Origin: JAJPHF01 sp035293805 | GTDB taxonomy: Bacteria; Chloroflexota; UBA6077; JAJPHF01 | Direction: 5' to 3' | Length of the DNA: 64,000 nucleotides | Assembly (NCBI GenBank): GCA_035293805.1 | Contig: DATGMD010000087.1 | Location: 43,228-107,227 of the forward strand | Shown: positions 44,897 through 51,165 of the stretch, one piece after another | How the letters are laid out: the number at the start of each line of letters is the position of its first letter | Position numbering within the stretch: position 1 is the first letter of the stretch | Notes under the pieces: model-generated | Databases searched by the model: none | Told to the model about the DNA's origin: nothing | What the model saw: the letters and a program-made list of their open reading frames with translations, nothing else | Position numbers and translations under genes: made by a program

Positions 44897-47310
44897 GCGG
44901 CGAGACGATGCATGCGGTGCGCTACCACGGGCCGGGCGCGGGGCTGGTACTGGAAGAGGTCGCCGTGCCGACGCCGGGCGCGGGCGAGGCCGTCGTGCGG
45001 GTGGCGGCAGCGGGCGTCTGCCACACGGAGCTGCAGTTCCTGGCGGGCACGCTGAACCTGGGCGTGACACCGCTCACGCTCGGCCACGAGATCGCCGGCA
45101 CGGTGGAGCGCGTCGGGCCGGCGGTGCGCGCCGTGGCGCCGGGCGACCGGGTGGTCGTGTACTACTACGCGCCGTGCGGCGAGTGTCGCTGGTGCGCGAG
45201 CGGCCAAGAGAACCTCTGCCCGAACACCGCCGAGCAGGTCGGCTTCACGGCCGACGGCGGGTTCGCGCCGTACGTCCGCGTGCCGGCCCACAACCTCGTG
45301 CCGGTCCCCGAGAGCCTGCCGCTCGACGAGGCGGCGACGGTCGGCTGCTCGGTCGCCACCGCGCTGCACGCCGTCCGTGCCGTGGCGGACGTGCGCCTGG
45401 GCGAGACAGCGGTCGTGTATGGCGTCGGCGCGGTCGGCTTCGCGCTGGTGCAGCTCGCGCGGCTGGCGGGAGCGCGCGTCATCGCGGTGGGCCGCACGCC
45501 CGAGAAGCTAGAGCTGGCGCGCGCGCTGGGCGCCGACGCCACGGTGAACGCGGCCGCGGAGGACCCCGTGGCGGCGGTGCTGGCGCTTACGGACGGCGAG
45601 GGCGCGGAGGTGGTGTTCGAGGGAGTCGCCAGCGCCGCGACGATGGACGACGCGGTGCGGATGCTGTGCCGGCGGGGGCGGCTGGTGTTCGTCGGCTACG
45701 GCGCCGATACGTTCGCGGTGAACCCCCTGCTGCTCGTGCTGCGCGAGGCGCGGGTGCTCGGCGCCGTGGGCAACACGCTGGCCGAGCTGCGCGAGGCGGT
45801 GGCGCTGGCGGCCAGCGGGCGGGTGCGCGCGGTCGTCGGCGCGCGCTGGCCGCTGGAGCAGGCAGACGCGGCGCTGGCCGCGCTGCGCGCGGGCCGGGTC
45901 GTCGGGCGCGCGGTGCTGGAACCTACCCCATCCGGCCCCCCCTCCCTGAAGGGAAGGGGGGAGGACCAACAGCGACCTAAGCCGTTCGTGCCGCCCAGCA
46001 TCGCGCCGAGCCAGGTTATCCAGCCGCCAGCCTCCATCCTGGCTACTCAGTCGGCTTCGCCCGGGCCGCCTCGCCCTAGCGAGCTGGGACACGCGGACGA
46101 CGAGGCGCGTACGAGTATCACTCCAGCCCCACCGCCCCCCTCAGCGACGGCCGCGCCAGCGGCCACGTCATCCCCCTTCCCTGATAGGGAGGGGGACGGG
46201 AGGGTAGGTCACCCCCTCGAGCCCGAGCTGCTGGCCTTCATCGGCCGGGGCGTGGACGCGCCGCGCGACGACGACGAGTTCAGCGAGCTGGCGCTGCGGC
46301 TGTTCGCGTACCAGTTCGCGCACAACGCGCCGTACCGGAAGTATTGCGAGCGCAAGGGTGCCACGCCGGCGAGCGTGACGCGCTGGCAGGATATCCCGGC
46401 GGTGCCGATCGGCGCCTTCAAGGAGACGGTGCTGGCGTGCGAGCCGCCCGAGCAGGCCGTCGCCTGCTTCCAGTCGAGCGGCACGACCGGCGACAAGAAG
46501 AGCCAGCACTTCCACCCGAGCCTGGCCGTCTACGATCTCTCGGCCACGAGCAACTGGCAGGCGCACCTGCTGCCCGAGGGCCAGCCCATGCGGCTGCTGG
46601 TGCTCAGCCTGCCGCGCGAGGACATGCCCAACTCGTCGCTCGCGCACTATCTCAGCCTGATGGTCGAGCGCTACGGGGCGCCGGGCAGCGGCTTCCTGCT
46701 GCGCGACGGGCGGCTCGACCTGGACGCCGTGCTGGCGGCGCTGCGCGCCAGCGAGGCGAGCGGCGAGCCGGTGGCGGTGCTCGGCACCAGCTTCGCCTTC
46801 GTCCACGTTTACGACGCGCTGAGCGAGCGCGGCTTGCGCTTCGCGCTGCCGCCGGGCAGCCGCATCATGGACACGGGCGGCTTCAAGGGCCGCTCGCGCG
46901 AGGTGTCGCGCACGGAGCTGTTCGGCATGCTGCGCGACGCCTTCGGCGTGCCGCGCGACTACTGCGTCAACATGTACGGCCTGACCGAGCACAGCACGCA
47001 GTTCCTCGACGCCGTGCTGCGCAACCACCTACGCGGCGTCGTCGCGCCGCGCTACAAGACCGTACCGCCCTGGGCGCGCACGCGCGTGCTCGACCCCGAG
47101 ACGCTGACCGACGTGCCGCCGGGCGAGATGGGCCTGCTCTGCCACTACGATCTGGCGAACCGCGCCTCGGCGCTGGCCGTGCTCACTGAGGACATCGGCT
47201 ACGCGCTGGGCGAGGGCTTCGAGCTGGTGGGCCGCGCGCGCGGCGCCGAGGCGCGGGGCTGCTCGATCGCCATCGACGAGCTGTTGAGCGCGACTCGCGG
47301 GGAGAGCTAG
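44893..47310 (+). CDS. Fusion of zinc alcohol dehydrogenase and LuxE-like acyl-activating domain
   Basis: 805 residues in one open frame. Residues 1-343 are a medium-chain dehydrogenase: catalytic zinc site Cys43 (AAGVCHTEL) and His65 (GHEIAG), structural zinc Cys95, 98, 101 and 109 (APCGECRWCASGQENLC), NAD(P) site VYGVGAVGFALVQLARLAGA. Residues 344-436 are a Pro/Ala linker bounded by two GC-rich palindromes. From about 437 comes a LuxE/acyl-protein-synthetase domain: VACFQSSGTTGDKKSQHF (ATP loop), MDTGGFKGRSREVSR and CVNMYGLTEHSTQFLD. LuxE activates a carboxylate for reduction by LuxC, which is the next gene. The fusion is odd and the linker may come from repeat insertion. Confidence 0.85.
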   Translation: MSGETMHAVRYHGPGAGLVLEEVAVPTPGAGEAVVRVAAAGVCHTELQFLAGTLNLGVTPLTLGHEIAGTVERVGPAVRAVAPGDRVVVYYYAPCGECRWCASGQENLCPNTAEQVGFTADGGFAPYVRVPAHNLVPVPESLPLDEAATVGCSVATALHAVRAVADVRLGETAVVYGVGAVGFALVQLARLAGARVIAVGRTPEKLELARALGADATVNAAAEDPVAAVLALTDGEGAEVVFEGVASAATMDDAVRMLCRRGRLVFVGYGADTFAVNPLLLVLREARVLGAVGNTLAELREAVALAASGRVRAVVGARWPLEQADAALAALRAGRVVGRAVLEPTPSGPPSLKGRGEDQQRPKPFVPPSIAPSQVIQPPASILATQSASPGPPRPSELGHADDEARTSITPAPPPPSATAAPAATSSPFPDREGDGRVGHPLEPELLAFIGRGVDAPRDDDEFSELALRLFAYQFAHNAPYRKYCERKGATPASVTRWQDIPAVPIGAFKETVLACEPPEQAVACFQSSGTTGDKKSQHFHPSLAVYDLSATSNWQAHLLPEGQPMRLLVLSLPREDMPNSSLAHYLSLMVERYGAPGSGFLLRDGRLDLDAVLAALRASEASGEPVAVLGTSFAFVHVYDALSERGLRFALPPGSRIMDTGGFKGRSREVSRTELFGMLRDAFGVPRDYCVNMYGLTEHSTQFLDAVLRNHLRGVVAPRYKTVPPWARTRVLDPETLTDVPPGEMGLLCHYDLANRASALAVLTEDIGYALGEGFELVGRARGAEARGCSIAIDELLSATRGES
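45920..45967. repeat. GC-rich palindrome, forward copy, inside the fusion gene
   Basis: AACCTACCCCATCCGGCCCC followed by CCCTCCCTGAAGGGAAGGGG and GGAGGACC. It lies at the end of the dehydrogenase domain and is translated as the start of the linker. Confidence 0.7.
46168..46211. repeat. GC-rich palindrome, inverted copy, inside the fusion gene
   Basis: CCCCCTTCCCTGATAGGGAG followed by GGGGACGGGAGGGTAGGTC. It is the reverse complement of the family consensus and ends the linker, just before the LuxE domain. Confidence 0.7.
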
Positions 47311-47311
47311 C

Positions 47312-49228
47312 GTGCTGGACGAGCGCACCGACACCGTCACCCCCGCGGGAACAGCGATGGGAGAGAGTGCCGCAGGCGGCCCCCTCTCCCCCTGGGAGAT
47401 GGCGGGGGGCGAGGGCCCGTCCCCCACGGCGACCGCTCGCCCAGTGGAACCCCCTCACCCTAACCCTCTCCCAGGGGGAGAGGGGACAGGACGCCCGCTC
47501 TCTAACCACCTCTCAGGAGGGCAGGTCGCTAGCTCAACCACTCAGCACTCAGCACTCAGCCCTCAGCCCTTCGACGCCTACTGGCTGCCGGGGCTGCAGG
47601 CGGACGAGGTGGCGGAGTGGCGCAGGCTGACGTTCGGGGCGGGGCCGGAGGTGGCGCTGCGGGTGCCGGTGCTCACGCCGATGGGACTGGCGGCCGTGAT
47701 GGCGCGGGCGGCGTCGGCGCGCGACGCGTATCTCGCCGAGACGCCGGTGGCGCAGGTGGTGGCATCGATCGACCGCGCGGTGAGCCGGTGGCTCGATCCG
47801 TTCTCGCGCTGGCGGCGGCTGGCCGAGCGGGCGCTCCCAGCGATCACCGGCTACAGCGCACCGATGGTGCGGAAGGGACTGCCGGGCTACCTCGCCACCT
47901 TCCGCCGCGAGAACCTCTGGCGCCTGCTGGAGGCCGAGCTGGGCGACCCGCGCTACCTGGACGGCTTCCAGCCGCGCGGGCGGCTCGGCGGGCGCAGCCG
48001 CGCCTATGGGCCACGCCTGGCAACCCACGTCTTCGCCGGCAACGTGCCCGGCCTGCCCGCGCAGAGCCTCGTCGCGGCGCTGCTCGCCAAGGCGGCGTGT
48101 CTGGGCAAGGCGGCATCCGAGGAGCCGCTGTTCCCGGCGCTGTTCGCCGCCTCGCTCGCCGAGGTCGACCCGCGCCTCGGCGCCTGCCTGGCCGTCGCCT
48201 GGTGGCCGGGTGGCACCGCGCCGCTGGAGGCCGTCGCCTTCGGCCAGGCCGATGCCGTGATCGCGTATGGCAGCGAGGCTACCATCGAGAGCATCCGCGC
48301 GCGGGTAGCGCCCGGCACGCGGTTCGTCGCCTACAACCACAAGCTAAGCTTCGGCGTGATCGGGCGGGAGGCGCTGGCGCCCGACCAGATAGCGGATACG
48401 GCGGCGCGGGCGGCCTACGACGCCGCCAAGTACGACCAGCAAGGCTGCCTGTCGCCGCACCTGTTCTACGTCGAGCGCGGTGGGGCCATGTCGCCCCGCG
48501 CCTTCGCGGCCGCGCTGGCGCGGGCGATGGCCGCGGCTGAGCAAGCGATGCCGCGGGGCCGGCTCACGCTCGACGAGGCGGCGGCGATCCGCGAGGCGCG
48601 GACGAGTGCCGAGGTGCGGGCGCTGGCCGACGACGCGGTCGCGGTCCACGCCAGCGACGGCAGCGCGGCCTGGACGGTCATCTACGAGGAGGACCCGACC
48701 TTCGCCGCGTCGTGCCTGAACCGTACCGTGCGAGTGAAGCCGGTGGACGACGCGCTGGCGGTGCCCGCGCTGCTCGGGCCGGTACAGCGGTACCTGCAGA
48801 CAGCGGGCGTGGCGCTGCCCGAGCCGCGGCTGCTGGCATTGGCCGACCGTCTCGGCCGGCTGGGGTTGGACCGCGTCTGCCCGCTCGGCCAGATGCCCGA
48901 CCCCTCGCCGGGCTGGCATCACGACGGGCGGTACAACGTGCTGGACCTGCTGCGCTGGACGGACGTGGAGGCGCCGACCAGCGCGGGCCGTTGGGAGTTC
49001 GAGCACCCGGACGCTGGGATCTACGGGGTGACGCGATGGGACCCCCTCCCCCACCCCCCTCCCCCCATAGGGGGCGGGGGCTTCCCGGTGGGGATGGCCC
49101 CGGCGTCCTCCCCCCTTCCCTTTAGGGAGGGGGGGCCCGGGGTTAGGTCCGCCCCGGCGTCCTCCCCCCTTTCCCCGATGGAGGTGAGGGGGCAGGGGGG
49201 AGAGGGGCCAGCCGATGACGGCTACTAG
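47312..49228 (+). CDS. LuxC-like acyl-CoA/acyl-protein reductase with repeat-derived ends
   Basis: 638 residues. LuxC reduces an activated acyl group to an aldehyde with NADPH. The real domain starts near residue 88 (FDAYWLPGLQADEVAEWRRL). Marks: THVFAGNVPGLPAQSLVAAL, VAWWPGGTAPLEAVAFGQAD, VAYNHKLSFGVIGRE, and Cys379 in YDQQGCLSPHLFYVE, the expected nucleophile. The first 87 or so residues and the last 65 or so are translated palindromes and heptamer repeats, so the true start may be later than GTG 47312. With LuxE and alcohol dehydrogenase upstream it completes a carboxylate-to-alcohol route. The stop overlaps the ABC gene. Confidence 0.85.
   Translation: MLDERTDTVTPAGTAMGESAAGGPLSPWEMAGGEGPSPTATARPVEPPHPNPLPGGEGTGRPLSNHLSGGQVASSTTQHSALSPQPFDAYWLPGLQADEVAEWRRLTFGAGPEVALRVPVLTPMGLAAVMARAASARDAYLAETPVAQVVASIDRAVSRWLDPFSRWRRLAERALPAITGYSAPMVRKGLPGYLATFRRENLWRLLEAELGDPRYLDGFQPRGRLGGRSRAYGPRLATHVFAGNVPGLPAQSLVAALLAKAACLGKAASEEPLFPALFAASLAEVDPRLGACLAVAWWPGGTAPLEAVAFGQADAVIAYGSEATIESIRARVAPGTRFVAYNHKLSFGVIGREALAPDQIADTAARAAYDAAKYDQQGCLSPHLFYVERGGAMSPRAFAAALARAMAAAEQAMPRGRLTLDEAAAIREARTSAEVRALADDAVAVHASDGSAAWTVIYEEDPTFAASCLNRTVRVKPVDDALAVPALLGPVQRYLQTAGVALPEPRLLALADRLGRLGLDRVCPLGQMPDPSPGWHHDGRYNVLDLLRWTDVEAPTSAGRWEFEHPDAGIYGVTRWDPLPHPPPPIGGGGFPVGMAPASSPLPFREGGPGVRSAPASSPLSPMEVRGQGGEGPADDGY
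47379..47487. repeat. Two GC-rich palindromes in the LuxC N-terminal region
   Basis: CCCCCTCTCCCCCTGGGAGATGGCGGGGGGCGAGGG (47380-47415) and CCCCTCACCCTAACCCTCTCCC with GGGGGAGAGGGG (47451-47485). The second carries the CCTAACCC motif of the family. Both are translated in the long LuxC frame. Confidence 0.6.
47537..47570. repeat. ACTCAGC heptamer repeat, four to five units
   Basis: ACCACTCAGCACTCAGCACTCAGCCCTCAGCCC lies immediately before the LuxC domain and codes TQHSALSPQP. Confidence 0.75.
49041..49208. repeat. Three adjacent GC-rich palindromes at the LuxC C-terminus
   Basis: Copies at about 49041-49082, 49103-49150 and 49155-49208. The middle one, on the reverse strand, reads GGACCTAACCCCGGGCCCCC then CCTCCCTAAAGGGAAGGGGG, almost identical to the copy at 45920. 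GGCGTCCTCCCCCCTT begins both later units. All three are translated as the LuxC tail. Confidence 0.7.
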
Positions 49229-50021
49229 TCTGCCGCCGATCGGCCAAGCCGCCGCCGCAAGCGCCCCGCCGGAGATCGCGGTCGAGGGCGTGCGCCACGT
49301 GTTCGCCGCCGGGGGCGAGCTGGTGGCGCTGGACGGCGTAGACCTCACGGTGGCGCCGGGCGAGTTCGTGGCGCTGGTGGGCGAGAGCGGCTGCGGCAAG
49401 TCCACGCTGCTACGACTGATCGCGGGGCTGCTCGCGCCGACCGCGGGCCGCGTGACGCTGGGCGGGGCGCCCGTGGACGGGCCGCGCGCGGACGTGGCGC
49501 TGGTGTTCCAGCGCTCGGTGCTGCTGGAGTGGCGCACGGTGCTGGACAACGTCCTGCTGCCAGTGGAGGTCCGCGGGCTGCCGCGCGGTGGATACACCGC
49601 GGAGGCGCGTGCGCTGCTGGCCGCGCTGGGCCTGGCGGGCTTCGAGGGGCGCCGGCCGCGCCAGCTCTCGGGCGGTATGCAGCAGCGCGTGGCGCTGGCG
49701 CAGGCGCTGCTCCTCCAGCCGGCCGTGCTGCTGCTCGACGAGCCGTTCGGCGCGCTCGACGCCATCACCCGCGAGCAGCTCAATCTGGAGCTGCTGGGTC
49801 TGTGGGAGGTGCGGCGCAGCAGCGTCGTCTTCGTCACCCACGACCTGGCGGAAGCAGTGTTCCTGGCCGACCGCGTGGTGCTCATGACGCGGCGCCCCGG
49901 GCGGGTGGCGGCTAGCTTCCCCGTGCCGCTGCCGCGCCCGCGCACGCTCGACCTGCGCTACAGCGCGGCCTTCGCCGATCTGTGCCGCGACGTGAAGCAC
50001 GCGATGGCTAGCGAGTGCTGA
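49215..50021 (+). CDS. ABC transporter ATP-binding protein (ThiZ/SsuB/TauB-like)
   Basis: 268 residues. Walker A GESGCGKST, Q-loop VFQRSVLLEWRTV, signature LSGGMQQRVALAQ, Walker B VLLLDEPFGALDA and H-loop VFVTHDLAEAVFLADRV. This is the nitrate/sulfonate/pyrimidine-importer subgroup. It pairs with the permease at 50050 and the binding proteins at 42889/43808, in the same TPP-controlled operon. The ATG lies within the last codons of the LuxC gene. Confidence 0.93.
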   Translation: MTATSLPPIGQAAAASAPPEIAVEGVRHVFAAGGELVALDGVDLTVAPGEFVALVGESGCGKSTLLRLIAGLLAPTAGRVTLGGAPVDGPRADVALVFQRSVLLEWRTVLDNVLLPVEVRGLPRGGYTAEARALLAALGLAGFEGRRPRQLSGGMQQRVALAQALLLQPAVLLLDEPFGALDAITREQLNLELLGLWEVRRSSVVFVTHDLAEAVFLADRVVLMTRRPGRVAASFPVPLPRPRTLDLRYSAAFADLCRDVKHAMASEC

Positions 50022-50065
50022 GTGACCGTCAAGTGCTGAGTGGGGAGTAATGAGCGCTGAGTTAG
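50011..50065. repeat. Degenerate GAGTGCT heptamer repeats between ATPase and permease
   Basis: GCGAGTGCTGAGTGACC, AAGTGCTGAGTGGGGAGTAA and GAGCGCTGAGTTAG: the reverse-strand form of the ACTCAGC repeat. They span the ATPase stop and the permease start. Confidence 0.65.
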
Positions 50066-50973
50066 AGTCGTCGCGGGGCCGATCCCCCGCGACCCACGAG
50101 GCGGCCATCTCCGCCACCGGACCGTCCGCGGCTGGCAGGGCGCAGCAAGCGGCGCCCCTGCACGAGCGTGACGCCAACGACCTCCCAGCGGCAGGTCGCG
50201 GGAGGCGGCGCCCGACTCAGCACTCAGCACTGGCGCTCTCGCTGGCCCTACTCGTGGCGCTGCTCGCCGCCTGGGAGGCTTTCGTGCGCCTGCGCGGGCT
50301 GTCGCCGCTCGTGCTGCCACCGCCGGGCGCCGTGGCCGCGAAGCTCGCGGAGCAGCTGGCGAGCGGCGCACTGCTGCCCCATACGGCGACGACTCTCGCG
50401 GAGATCCTCCTGGGCTTCGCGCTGGGCGCCGCGCTCGGCGTCGGCAGCGGCGCGCTGGTCGCCCACTCGCCGCTGCTGCGCCGCGTGCTGACGCCGTACC
50501 TGATCGCCTCGCAGGCCATGCCGAAGCTGGCCTTGGCGCCGCTGTTCGTGCTCTGGCTCGGCTACGACCTGACGCCCAAGGTCGTCATCACCGCGCTGAT
50601 CGCCTTTTTCCCGCTGTTCGAGAACACGGTCGTCGGGCTGAACGAGGTGGCGCCGGAGAAGCTGGAGCTGTTCCGCATGCTACGGGCGAGCGCCTGGCAG
50701 ACGTTCGTGAAGCTGCGCGTGCCGAGCGCCCTGCCCTACCTATTCGCGGGCCTGCGGGTGGCGATGGTGCTGAGCGTGGTCGGGGCGGTGGTGGGCGAGT
50801 ACGTGGGCGCGAACCGCGGGCTGGGCGCCCTGATCATCGCCTCGCAGGGCACCATGGACACCACGCTGATGTTCGCCGTGATCCTGCTCCTAACCCTGCT
50901 CGGGGTCGGACTGTACCTCGGGGTAGTGGCGGTGGAGCGGCGCGTCCTCCGTTGGCAGTGGGAAGACTCCTGA
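50050..50973 (+). CDS. ABC transporter permease (BPD_transp_1, ThiX/SsuC-like)
   Basis: 307 residues. A non-conserved polar head of about 57 residues ends with TQHSAL, encoded by the heptamer repeat. Then come six or so membrane segments, first SLALLVALLAAWEAF. The EAA-like coupling loop is FRMLRASAWQTFVKLRVPSA. Later segments: VAMVLSVVGAVVGEYVGANR and LMFAVILLLTLLGVGLYLGV. The true start could be downstream of the ATG at 50050. It is the last gene of the riboswitch operon and forms the importer channel with the ATPase. Confidence 0.9.
   Translation: MSAELESSRGRSPATHEAAISATGPSAAGRAQQAAPLHERDANDLPAAGRGRRRPTQHSALALSLALLVALLAAWEAFVRLRGLSPLVLPPPGAVAAKLAEQLASGALLPHTATTLAEILLGFALGAALGVGSGALVAHSPLLRRVLTPYLIASQAMPKLALAPLFVLWLGYDLTPKVVITALIAFFPLFENTVVGLNEVAPEKLELFRMLRASAWQTFVKLRVPSALPYLFAGLRVAMVLSVVGAVVGEYVGANRGLGALIIASQGTMDTTLMFAVILLLTLLGVGLYLGVVAVERRVLRWQWEDS
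50214..50232. repeat. ACTCAGC heptamer repeat, translated in the permease
   Basis: GACTCAGCACTCAGCACTG codes TQHSAL just before the first membrane segment. Confidence 0.65.
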
Positions 50974-50986
50974 GCGATCGCCGGCC

Positions 50987-51012
50987 GGCCGCCGCGGCAC
51001 CGTGCGGCGGCC
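50987..51012 (+). terminator. Hairpin after the permease
   Basis: GGCCGCCGC (50987-50995) pairs with GCGGCGGCC (51004-51012) around an 8-base loop, 14 bases past the permease stop. No U-run. Confidence 0.5.
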
Positions 51013-51084
51013 GCCTGTCCTCGCGCGACGACCGCGTGTGATCATCCCCAGGCGCATAGTTCCCCGAACGCGCATGAGGCGAGT

Positions 51085-51093
51085 GCTACAATG
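51085..51093 (+). promoter_or_regulatory. Extended -10 promoter of the PPC-repeat gene
   Basis: TGCTACAAT: TG at 51085-51086 and TACAAT at 51088-51093. No clear -35, as is common for extended -10 promoters. The gene starts 73 bases on. Confidence 0.5.
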
Positions 51094-51165
51094 GGTGGGG
51101 CAATTTTCCCGCCCAGCACATTCTCGGCTGCGTCTTGCACCCACCTTTCGCCTGAGGAGGCTTGT

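Noticed and set aside
44893..49228. Bacterial luminescence (lux) locus
   Set aside because: LuxC and LuxE relatives are present but no luxA/luxB, and control is by a TPP riboswitch next to an importer.
48344..49945. 533-residue minus-strand frame across LuxC and the ATPase
   Set aside because: Antisense to genes with catalytic motifs; shadow of the repeat-rich region.
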